Below are positions 1 to 5,641 of a DNA stretch of 5,740 nt, piece by piece. The stretch is from Methanoregula sp. Its GTDB lineage: Archaea; Halobacteriota; Methanomicrobia; Methanomicrobiales; Methanospirillaceae. Numbering within the stretch: the first letter of the stretch is position 1; every line of letters starts with the position of its first letter. Below the pieces are notes generated by a model. It searched no databases, had not been told where the DNA came from, and saw only the letters and a program-made list of their open reading frames with translations. The stretch spans positions 1-5,740 of the forward strand of contig DUHF01000162.1 in assembly GCA_013331015.1 (NCBI GenBank), in the 5' to 3' direction. A program made the translations under genes and the position numbers.

Positions 1-350
1 GCAAGGGTATAGGGTTCTTCCCCGGTTGACGAGCCGGCACACCAGATGGTGATGCGTTTTTTCTGCTGGAACAATGCCGGGAGGATGACATTTTTCACCT
101 CATCCCAGACTTCCTTGTCCCGGAAAAATTCGGTAACATTGATGGTCAGCGCATTGCGCAGGGGTTCGTTCTCTGCCGGGTGGCTCTTGATGTAGTGGAG
201 GTAATCGGCATAGGTTGCAGAATTGGTTGAGCGCATCCGGGAGAGGAAACGTCGCTTGATATAATCTTCCTTGTAATTCGAACACTGGATCTTGAGTAGT
301 TGCTCCACATGACGTTTGAGGAGAGTAAAATCGGCGGCAGAATCATCCAT
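1..350 (-). CDS. cheR: Chemotaxis protein methyltransferase CheR, N-terminal part (runs off left edge)
   Basis: CheR transfers methyl groups from S-adenosylmethionine to glutamates of MCP receptors, giving sensory adaptation. The visible 116 codons begin MDDSAADFTLLK. They contain the helical CheR N-domain (about residues 8-60, with the basic stretch DYIKRRFLSRMR at 29-40), then the family signature NVTEFFRD (71-78) and the first SAM-binding motif IWCAGSSTGEEPYTL (102-116). The frame is open to the window edge; family members are usually about 270 residues, so more than half is missing. The ATG at 350 is chosen because AGGA (360-363) lies 9 nt upstream. An in-frame ATG at 359 abuts that AGGA and is less likely. 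The gene follows cheW after 23 nt on the same strand, so the two are probably co-transcribed. Family assignment is firm; function is taken from the family. Confidence 0.94.
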   Translation of the reverse strand, partial: MDDSAADFTLLKRHVEQLLKIQCSNYKEDYIKRRFLSRMRSTNSATYADYLHYIKSHPAENEPLRNALTINVTEFFRDKEVWDEVKNVILPALFQQKKRITIWCAGSSTGEEPYTL

Positions 351-373
351 GGCAGGCATTCCTGAGATGATGG

Positions 374-883
374 TTAATTCTTCTCTATATCTTTAAACAT
401 CTTATGGACGTCCAGCCAGATGATTAAGGTTTTTGGCTCGCCCTCCTTTGCATCTGCCCCCGAATTGATGATTCCCTTGATATACCGGGCCTCGTTACCG
501 GCAAGGCCCTGGGTCATGCAATCAACCTGGGATGCGGCGATCTGCGTCACACTGCTCACCGTATCAACGATAACCCCGACATTGTTCCCGCCCGCAACCT
601 CGGCCATCAGGACGATGATCTTCTGGTCTTTGGTTATGGGCCGGTCGGGGAGTTTTAAGAAGGTGTTCAGGTTCACGATGTTCACGATCTCGCCCCGGAG
701 GTTGATGACGCCCCGGATATGGACCGGTGCACGCGGGATTGCAGTGATCGGCATCATCTCCACGATCTCGCGGACAATACTGATGTCCAGCGCATAGTTC
801 TCCGACTCTAAGGTGAACTCCAGGACTTCACCGGAATTCCCGTTCATGCACTCTCCTGCATTTGTACTGCTTTCTGCTGCCAT
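374..883 (-). CDS. cheW: CheW-type chemotaxis adaptor (leftward operon copy)
   Basis: This is a soluble coupling protein that links the MCP signalling tip to the regulatory P5 domain of CheA. The 169 residues form a single CheW domain from about residue 18 to the end. VLEFTLESENYALDI opens the first strands, IRGVINLRGEIVNIVNL (57-72) is the family hallmark with the conserved Arg63, and TLIIWLDVHKMF (152-163) is the closing strand and helix. No membrane segment is seen. The ATG at 883 has GAGGT (892-896) 8 nt upstream. An internal ATG at 847 (residue 13) has an equally good AGGAG (853-857) 5 nt upstream and would remove a short Ser/Asn/Gly-rich tail, so the exact start is open. The gene sits 46 nt after the histidine kinase and 23 nt before cheR. 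It is clearly diverged from the second CheW at 5022, pointing to distinct receptor or kinase partners rather than a recent duplication. Confidence 0.94.
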   Translation of the reverse strand: MAAESSTNAGECMNGNSGEVLEFTLESENYALDISIVREIVEMMPITAIPRAPVHIRGVINLRGEIVNIVNLNTFLKLPDRPITKDQKIIVLMAEVAGGNNVGVIVDTVSSVTQIAASQVDCMTQGLAGNEARYIKGIINSGADAKEGEPKTLIIWLDVHKMFKDIEKN

Positions 884-929
884 GATGATTTACCTCATCT
901 CAGATTTTCGTGATGGCACGAGCATCACG

Positions 930-2591
930 CTACCGGAATAACCCTTCCGGGACCAGGATTTCAAATCTCACACCTTTGCCGGGCTCGCCGGTCTCGCGGA
1001 TAGAGAGACCGGTGATTGAGAGGACCTCGCGGGAGAAGAACAGGCCATAACTGATACGCCCCCGCCTGGTATGCTCAAAGACCAGTTCTTTTTCATCATA
1101 GGGGATCCCAGCCCCGTCATCTTCATACACCAGCACCAGGTTCCTGCCCTGCACCCGGGTGAAGAACCGGATGGTTGTTGCGTTTGTGCCGTGTTCAAGA
1201 GTATTTTCTATCAGGTTGGCAAACACCCGCTCGATCAAGTCGTCGCTGAACACTTCGACGTTTTTCACATCGGCTTCTACGGAAATGTTCCCGAGAGGGA
1301 GTGTTGCTACCGCTGCAAGGAACCGTTCCCCGATATCCTTCCATTTGGGCGGGCGGACACCGATGTTCTGGTAGTCCCGCGTAAAATTGATCTGGTGCTG
1401 GATCTGGGCGATCACTTTTTCCTGCTGTTCGACAAAATGGAGAAGTTTCTCATTCAGCGGCTCATTTTTAATGAGCTCAAGGGAGAGACGCAGGTTCGTG
1501 ATGCCATTGAGGATATCATGCCGGGTGATGCTGGTCAGAAGGACGATCTGCTTGTTGGCATGCCGGAGCGCATCTTCCACCCGTTTACGCTCGTGGATAT
1601 CGGCGATCACCCCATGGAACCCGGACCCGGCAGGTTTGTTTGCCAGAATTTTTCCGGATATCTGGACCCAGCGGATGGTTGAATGCATGGTCGTGAGCCG
1701 GAACTCGAAGGGTCCGCCAAGACCCCTTCGGATCAGGTCCAGCCCTTTTTCAAAGGGAACCGTATCTTCTGGATAAATAAACTCCTGGAACCGTTTACCC
1801 ATCAGGTCGGACGGTGCATAACCGGTCAGGTTCCGGATAGCCGGACTGACATAGGTTATCAGGTCATTATCGTTGAGGGTGAAGATCACTTCCGTGATGT
1901 TCTCCACCAGTGCCCGGAATTTGGCTTCAGACTCAACCAGGGCCTTTTCGATCTTCCGGTGCTCGGCAATCCTGCGCTGGAGCTCTGCTTTTTCCGGTGA
2001 GCCTTCCTTACTCTCTTCCAGGGCTTTTGGGATGCTGCCCACATCCGAATCCGTCACATGCGGCAGCTGTTCAAAGATCAGCCCGATTCCCCGGCCTCCC
2101 TTCTCAAGAGACAGCGGGATCATCTTTAACCGGAATTTCTCTTCGCGATCATTGATCGCAAACATAGCGATATGTACCTGCTCCCTGCCTTCACGGGCTT
2201 TGATGAGCAGATCCATTATGGTATGGTCAACATACGGCGCAAGAGGGGATTCATCGATCCGCTCACCGATCATACCTCCGATGTCCAGCGAGAGGAGACT
2301 GATGAGAGGATCATTGATCTGCTGGATCACGAGCTCATTGCTGAGTACAACAATGCCGTCCTGCCAAAGGTTCAAAAAATTCGACATCGGCAGTTTGGGC
2401 GAGAGCGTGAAGATCTTGGCCGGGCCCAGGTTCCGCTTCTTTATCTCACCGGACGCAATCAAAAAGTTGAGGTACTTCGCTGCAGTGGTCCGGTTGATGG
2501 AGAGCTGCCGCGATACCTGCTCGATGGTCAGGCCGGCAGGATTCTGGGCGAGCAGATCGGTAATTCTCTTGACTTCCTCTTCGCGCACCAT
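930..2591 (-). CDS. Soluble wHTH-PAS-PAS sensor histidine kinase
   Basis: The product is a 553-residue cytosolic kinase with no membrane segment or signal peptide. Domains in order: a winged-helix DNA-binding domain (about 3-62, with LTIEQVSRQLSINRTTAAKY at 21-40); a PAS-like sensor region (about 68-175); a charged linker or coiled coil (190-225); a second PAS with PAC tail (about 223-335, ending ADIHERKRVEDAL); an H-box ITRHDILNGITNL with phospho-acceptor candidate His358; and a HATPase domain with N-box NLIENTLEHG (459-468) and G1 box DDGAGIP (491-497). The second glycine motif is degenerate, SYGLFF. No receiver domain is attached. It is not CheA: there is no HPt, P5 or CheW-like domain. 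The ATG at 2591 is preferred because AAGGA (2601-2605) lies 9 nt upstream and the wHTH begins at once. The frame stays open to an ATG at 2660, but that lies upstream of the start site predicted from the nearest TATA box. It heads the unit with cheW and cheR. Its signal and output are unknown; control of this locus is inference. Confidence 0.9.
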   Translation of the reverse strand: MVREEEVKRITDLLAQNPAGLTIEQVSRQLSINRTTAAKYLNFLIASGEIKKRNLGPAKIFTLSPKLPMSNFLNLWQDGIVVLSNELVIQQINDPLISLLSLDIGGMIGERIDESPLAPYVDHTIMDLLIKAREGREQVHIAMFAINDREEKFRLKMIPLSLEKGGRGIGLIFEQLPHVTDSDVGSIPKALEESKEGSPEKAELQRRIAEHRKIEKALVESEAKFRALVENITEVIFTLNDNDLITYVSPAIRNLTGYAPSDLMGKRFQEFIYPEDTVPFEKGLDLIRRGLGGPFEFRLTTMHSTIRWVQISGKILANKPAGSGFHGVIADIHERKRVEDALRHANKQIVLLTSITRHDILNGITNLRLSLELIKNEPLNEKLLHFVEQQEKVIAQIQHQINFTRDYQNIGVRPPKWKDIGERFLAAVATLPLGNISVEADVKNVEVFSDDLIERVFANLIENTLEHGTNATTIRFFTRVQGRNLVLVYEDDGAGIPYDEKELVFEHTRRGRISYGLFFSREVLSITGLSIRETGEPGKGVRFEILVPEGLFR

Positions 2592-2600
2592 GCAATTACG

Positions 2601-2605
2601 TCCTT
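2601..2605 (-). promoter_or_regulatory. Ribosome binding site that supports the kinase start at 2591
   Basis: On the minus strand this reads AAGGA, 9 nt before the ATG at 2591. It supports the shorter form of the kinase. A stronger GGAGG at 2641-2645 is only 1 nt from the in-frame ATG at 2639, too close for normal initiation. The ATG at 2660 has no Shine-Dalgarno sequence upstream. Confidence 0.6.
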
Positions 2606-2672
2606 GTGTATACGATGGAATGTATTCACAAGAACCCATTCCTCCGTAAGTATTCATCATTATTGCTCAACA

Positions 2673-2680
2673 GTATTAAA
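2673..2680 (-). promoter_or_regulatory. Predicted archaeal TATA box for the kinase-cheW-cheR unit
   Basis: On the minus strand this reads TTTAATAC, preceded by an A/G-rich AAAAGCAATG that could act as a BRE. At the usual archaeal distance of about 26-27 bp, transcription would start near 2650. That leaves a leader of about 60 nt to the ATG at 2591 and puts the ATG at 2660 outside the transcript. It overlaps the middle AGTATT repeat. The reverse strand of the TATA at 2710-2717 is a second candidate, with a start near 2686. Confidence 0.45.
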
Positions 2681-2709
2681 CATTGCTTTTGATGAGTATT
2701 GAAAGAAGG

Positions 2710-2717
2710 TTTAAATA
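2710..2717 (+). promoter_or_regulatory. Predicted archaeal TATA box for the MCP-cheW-MCP unit
   Basis: The sequence TTTAAATA is very close to the methanogen consensus and is preceded by the purine-rich GAAAGAAGG (2701-2709), a possible BRE. The expected start is near 2738-2742, giving the MCP an untranslated leader of about 150 nt, long for an archaeal gene. The box contains the palindrome TTTAAA, so TBP could in principle bind in either direction. Confidence 0.6.
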
Positions 2718-2756
2718 TCATTGCTGACGTAAGTCTATGTTACCCTTGACTCTTTG

Positions 2757-2888
2757 ATGAGCAGATATGATGATGATTGTGGTGCATGCTCACAACAGGG
2801 ACTGGGAACAGCGGGATGCTCCCCCATCCCGTTTGGGGGGATTACCGGTGCCCCGTGCCCCGGTTTTGCGGGAAACGGAGAAGTGTGA
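2757..2888 (+). CDS. Possible 43-residue cysteine-containing small protein in the MCP leader
   Basis: An ATG at 2757 opens 43 codons ending at TGA 2886-2888, directly abutting the GTG start of the MCP in the same frame. The product starts MSRYDDDCGACSQQG and has four cysteines (8, 11, 21, 34), the first two as a CxxC, with a Gly/Pro-rich second half. I do not recognise it. Against it: no Shine-Dalgarno sequence precedes the ATG, an open frame of this length is not rare in GC-rich DNA, and the same bases form the hairpins described below. For it: it falls wholly within the predicted transcript, and its end is placed as expected for translational coupling to the MCP. If real it could be a metal- or redox-sensing leader peptide, but that is speculation. 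Confidence 0.2.
   Translation: MSRYDDDCGACSQQGLGTAGCSPIPFGGITGAPCPGFAGNGEV
2810..2878 (+). other. GC-rich MCP leader with competing hairpins
   Basis: Three foldable elements are visible. (1) CGGGAT 2812-2817 pairs perfectly with ATCCCG 2826-2831 around an 8-nt loop; a G-T wobble and an A-T pair extend it to 2810-2833. (2) TCCCCC 2820-2825 pairs with GGGGGA 2836-2841; it overlaps element 1, so only one can form. (3) 2860-2866 pairs with 2873-2878, six pairs with one bulged G and loop TGCGGG; this buries the first two bases of the MCP ribosome binding site GGAG (2877-2880). The G run at 2835-2840 could also pair with the CCCC blocks at 2851-2854 or 2858-2861. A role in translational control is inference; no known riboswitch class is recognised. 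Confidence 0.3.
2848..2861 (+). repeat. Tandem 7-bp repeat, GTGCCCC x2
   Basis: There are two exact head-to-tail copies, 2848-2854 and 2855-2861, in the MCP leader. Either C run can pair with the G run at 2835-2840. It may be simple slippage; no function is claimed. Confidence 0.6.
2877..2880 (+). promoter_or_regulatory. Ribosome binding site of the MCP (start choice GTG 2889 versus ATG 2895)
   Basis: GGAG lies 8 nt before GTG 2889 and 14 nt before the in-frame ATG 2895, so spacing favours GTG. The two choices differ by two residues (MS-MRFVDD). Half of the site can pair with 2860-2861 in a leader hairpin. Confidence 0.5.
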
Positions 2889-5003
2889 GTGAGTATGCGA
2901 TTCGTTGACGATATGAATGTTGGGAAGAAACTGATGGGCGGGTTCCTGATAGTCCTGCTCATCCTTGTGGTAGTTGCTGCTCTCGGGTACGTGAACCTGC
3001 AGGACGCCGCATCCCGGCAGAATGCATTGTATGAAAAGATGCAGGGGACCGAGAACCTTGCGCTGACCAATGCCGCTCTTGAGAAGATGCGGGGCGACAT
3101 TTACCGGTATATCGCGGTACCCGCCGATCGGGCGGCTACCAGCGCCTCGCTGGCAGCCCAGCGGGAGATCATCACCCGTAACATGGCAGAGTTCCGGACC
3201 CGCCCGTTAACCGATGCTGACAAAACCACGCTATCAAAATTTGACGGGGCCTGGACAAGAATGCAGTCCACCTACAAGCAGATCGAGGTTGACGCCGATG
3301 CCGGAAATATGGCGGCAGTCGATGCGGCTCTTGCTGCCGGGAGCCCGGCGGTCACTGCCCGGGCGGAATGCCTGGATGCTGTCAAGACCCTGGTTACCAG
3401 TTCGTTCACGCAGGCTGAAGACCTAAACGATGCCACCGATGCCGCAGCAGCGTCCGCATCGATGATAATGATCCTTGCAACCATAGTTGCAGTCATTGTC
3501 GGTCTCGCAATTGCCGTGTTCCTCTCAAAGAGTATCACCGGACCTATCGAACAGGTCCGACAAAATATCAGCGAGATCCACAAGGGTCACCTGACCCGGC
3601 GGCTCAACCTTAACCGTAAGGACGAGCTCGGTGAAATGGCCGACACGATGGACCGGTTCTCTGAAGACCTCCAGAAATATGTTATCGGCACCCTGAAGCA
3701 GATTGCAGAGGGGGATCTCTCCCGCAACCTCAAAGTCAGGGATGACAAGGATGAGATCGTTCCCGCAATTCTGATGGTACAGGAAGCACTGCGGGGGCTC
3801 ATTTCGGAAGCCAACATGCTCTCGAAAGCTGCAGTGGATGGAAAGCTCCAGACCCGCGGGAATGCTGACAAGTTCAAAGGCGGATATAAAGAGATCATCC
3901 AGGGCGTGAACGAGACCCTTAATGCAGTCGTTGTTCCGGTCAACGAGGCAATGAACGTATCGAATGAATATGCACAGGGGAACTTTACTGCACGGTTTGA
4001 TGAGAATATACCCGTGAAGGGAGACTTTGTGAAATTCAAGGGCGCACTCAACAACATCGGCATTGAGGTTGCAAAATCGATGACCGTTGTGAACCAGCAG
4101 GTCGGAGATTTGGCCGCAAGTGCCGAGGAAGCCAATGCAAGTGTTGAGGAAGTCTCTGCCGGCTCCGCCCAGGTGGCAAAGAATGCAAGCGGTGTATCCG
4201 TCAATGCCGAGAAAGCAACGCTGGGGGTTGAGCAGGTACAGAAGGCAATGGAAGACCTCTCCCACACCATCCAGGATGTTGCCACCAAATCCGAACTCGT
4301 GGCAAAGATTGTCCTGGACACTACAACGTTCTCCAAAGAGGGCATGGAACTTGCCAAAAAGACCGAGCAGGGCATGATCGGGATCACCAAATCCTCAAAT
4401 GATGTGAACCAGATCATCGGTGAGATCAAGGACCAGATGGACAAGATCTCCGAGATTGTCAACCTGATCACCGATCTTGCGAACCAGACCAACCTGCTGG
4501 CACTCAATGCTGCAATAGAAGCGGCCCGGGCCGGCGAAGCAGGACGCGGGTTTGCCGTTGTGGCAACCGAAGTCAAATCGCTTGCGGTTGAATCGCGGGC
4601 TTCAGCCGAACGGATCTCGGAGATGATCGAGAGCCTCCAGAAAAAGACCGAAAATGCGGTGGATGCTGTCGCGGCATCCAATACCGGGGTACGGGAAGGC
4701 AGCGAAGCCTTGCAGGAGACGCTCTCCAGTTTCACCAAGATCGTAACAGCGATCGACAAGATCAGCCAGAACGTGAGCGAGGTTGCAGCGGCAGCAGAAG
4801 AGCAGGCAGCATCAGTAGAGGAAGTGACGGCAAGTGTCAATGAAGTTGGCGGGCTCATGCAGAGCACGACAAGGGAGGCAACCGACGCTGCCGCGGCAAG
4901 TGAGGAGTCGAGCGCTGCAATCGACCAGATCACCAAAGTGGTAGCGAACGTCAACACCATTGTGGACAGGGTGACAAAGGAAGTCTCGCGGTTCAAGTGC
5001 TAA
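2889..5003 (+). CDS. Methyl-accepting chemotaxis protein with several stacked HAMP units
   Basis: This is a membrane chemoreceptor of 704 residues. TM1 is about 15-35. The extracytoplasmic sensor is about 36-191, mostly helical and in the size range of a four-helix-bundle (4HB) domain. TM2 is about 192-213. HAMP 1 is about 214-266, with Pro219 and DELG at 245-248. About three further HAMP-like units follow (roughly 265-310, 308-350 and 349-400), marked by EGDLSRNL, DGKLQTRG and QGNFTARF. The signalling coiled coil runs from about 400 to the end, with hairpin core QTNLLALNAAIEAARAGE (533-550) then GRGFAVVATEV. Asn532 stands where E. coli Tsr has trimer-contact Phe373, as in many non-enteric receptors. 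Glu/Gln/Ala-rich stretches near 408-440 and 635-680 are the likely methylation regions for CheR. There is no C-terminal NWETF-type tether. The ligand cannot be told from sequence. It lies first in the rightward unit, 18 nt before cheW. Confidence 0.96.
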   Translation: MSMRFVDDMNVGKKLMGGFLIVLLILVVVAALGYVNLQDAASRQNALYEKMQGTENLALTNAALEKMRGDIYRYIAVPADRAATSASLAAQREIITRNMAEFRTRPLTDADKTTLSKFDGAWTRMQSTYKQIEVDADAGNMAAVDAALAAGSPAVTARAECLDAVKTLVTSSFTQAEDLNDATDAAAASASMIMILATIVAVIVGLAIAVFLSKSITGPIEQVRQNISEIHKGHLTRRLNLNRKDELGEMADTMDRFSEDLQKYVIGTLKQIAEGDLSRNLKVRDDKDEIVPAILMVQEALRGLISEANMLSKAAVDGKLQTRGNADKFKGGYKEIIQGVNETLNAVVVPVNEAMNVSNEYAQGNFTARFDENIPVKGDFVKFKGALNNIGIEVAKSMTVVNQQVGDLAASAEEANASVEEVSAGSAQVAKNASGVSVNAEKATLGVEQVQKAMEDLSHTIQDVATKSELVAKIVLDTTTFSKEGMELAKKTEQGMIGITKSSNDVNQIIGEIKDQMDKISEIVNLITDLANQTNLLALNAAIEAARAGEAGRGFAVVATEVKSLAVESRASAERISEMIESLQKKTENAVDAVAASNTGVREGSEALQETLSSFTKIVTAIDKISQNVSEVAAAAEEQAASVEEVTASVNEVGGLMQSTTREATDAAAASEESSAAIDQITKVVANVNTIVDRVTKEVSRFKC

Positions 5004-5011
5004 AAATTTTT
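5002..5011 (+). other. A5T5 palindrome at the MCP-cheW junction
   Basis: AAAAATTTTT begins inside the MCP stop codon (TAA 5001-5003) and ends just before the next ribosome binding site. A T5 run on the coding strand can act as a weak archaeal terminator or pause site, which would lower cheW relative to the MCP. It may equally be simple AT-rich spacer. A similar tract, flanked as GGAAAAATTTTCC, lies at 5592-5604 after cheW. Confidence 0.3.
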
Positions 5012-5017
5012 GAGGTG
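5012..5017 (+). promoter_or_regulatory. Ribosome binding site deciding the second cheW start
   Basis: GAGGTG lies 4 nt before ATG 5022 (6 nt counted from GAGG). It overlaps the TTG at 5010, which is therefore not the start even though the frame is open there. Confidence 0.8.
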
Positions 5018-5021
5018 TTTT

Positions 5022-5585
5022 ATGGCAAAGTCAGCAAGTGAAAAGGAAGAGAAACGAACTCCCGCAGGAACCGTAAAGGCGGAAGAGCAGGCAGCACCTG
5101 CGGGAAACGAACGCCAGTCCACAAAACTCCAGGTTGTCGAGTTCCTGCTCGGAAAAGAGAACTATGCTGTCGATCTCTTCGATGTGCGGGAGGTGGTGGA
5201 GTATACCACCATCACCCAGCTTCCCAACACGCCGTCCTACATGAAAGGGATCATCGACCTGCGGGGGGAGATCACGACCATCATCGATCTCAAGGAACGG
5301 CTCAACATCCTTGAGAAGTCCACCCAGCCGGTCGAGAACAGCAGGATCATTGTTCTTGACGAGAAGATAACCAAAGCCAAGACGGGAATCCTGGTCGATG
5401 ATGTGCTCGCCGTATCAACGTTCGAGCGCGGAGATATCGATTCAACTTCTGCTTCCGGCGGGCGAGAGGACGCCGCCATTCTCGGCATCATCAAAAAGAA
5501 GATCAAAGAAAAGGAGCACGAAAGGAACGAGCTCATCATCTGGATCGATATCCGCCACCTCCTGGTGGACATCGGGCAGGTATGA
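5022..5585 (+). CDS. cheW: CheW-type chemotaxis adaptor (receptor-linked copy)
   Basis: This 187-residue soluble adaptor would couple the upstream MCP to CheA. The first 35 or so residues are a hydrophilic Ala/Glu/Lys-rich tail of low complexity, probably disordered. The CheW domain follows (about 36-187): VVEFLLGKENYAVDLFDVRE (38-57), the hallmark MKGIIDLRGEITTIIDL (74-90) with conserved Arg81, TGILVDDVLAV (121-131), and the last strand LIIWIDIRHLLVDI (171-184). A strongly charged insert, IIKKKIKEKEHERNE (156-170), precedes that strand; the other CheW in the window has a different, shorter hydrophilic insert here. Start ATG 5022 is set by GAGGTG at 5012-5017. The gene lies 18 nt after the MCP and 56 nt before the next receptor-like gene, so mcp-cheW-mcp is probably one transcript. 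It shares only core motifs with the CheW at 374-883, so the two are old paralogues. Confidence 0.95.
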   Translation: MAKSASEKEEKRTPAGTVKAEEQAAPAGNERQSTKLQVVEFLLGKENYAVDLFDVREVVEYTTITQLPNTPSYMKGIIDLRGEITTIIDLKERLNILEKSTQPVENSRIIVLDEKITKAKTGILVDDVLAVSTFERGDIDSTSASGGREDAAILGIIKKKIKEKEHERNELIIWIDIRHLLVDIGQV

Positions 5586-5641
5586 ACATGGGGAAAAATT
5601 TTCCGGTTCGCTTATCCAATGCATAAAAAAAAGGTGAAAAA

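Larger units (their letters stand above)
2649..2725. repeat. Direct-repeat array in the divergent promoter: AGTATT x3 (23-bp spacing) and ATTGCT x3
   Basis: AGTATT occurs at 2649-2654, 2672-2677 and 2695-2700, with starts exactly 23 bp apart. The last two extend to AGTATTAAAC and AGTATTGAAA. ATTGCT occurs at 2662-2667, 2682-2687 and 2720-2725; the last two are preceded by C. The array covers the leftward TATA box and the predicted leftward start site and reaches just past the rightward TATA box. Regular direct repeats at about two helical turns are typical of a multimeric regulator site or a tandem-bound factor. The kinase encoded next door carries a winged helix, so autoregulation is one possibility. 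The repeats are seen directly; the operator role is inference. Confidence 0.5.

Noticed and set aside
1873..2649. 258-codon open frame antisense to the kinase
   Set aside because: The product is Ser/Arg/Ile-rich with no recognisable domain, and the opposite strand carries clear wHTH and PAS coding sequence.
2735..3100. 121-codon minus-strand frame across the MCP leader and N-terminus
   Set aside because: It overlaps the TM1 coding region of the MCP, its product has no recognisable domain, and its start lies inside the MCP gene without a promoter.
3525..4265. 246-codon antisense frame with Cys/His/Leu-rich product
   Set aside because: It is a second shadow of the same MCP region in another frame; it has no initiation signal and no family resemblance.
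3587..4996. 469-codon open frame antisense to the MCP
   Set aside because: It mirrors the codon pattern of the MCP on the other strand, has a low-complexity Ser/Ala/Thr-rich product without a domain, no ribosome binding site, and lies wholly within a well-supported gene.
5010..5021. TTG 5010 as start of the second CheW
   Set aside because: It overlaps the GAGGTG ribosome binding site, which is correctly placed for ATG 5022.
5592..5604. Inverted repeat as a promoter for the downstream receptor
   Set aside because: It does not match the TTTAWATA consensus. The A-rich run at 5624-5631 is too close to ATG 5642 to place a transcription start upstream of it.
5582..5626. 14-codon frame overlapping the second cheW stop as ATGA
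   Set aside because: Too short, with no recognisable content; the ATGA overlap probably arises by chance.
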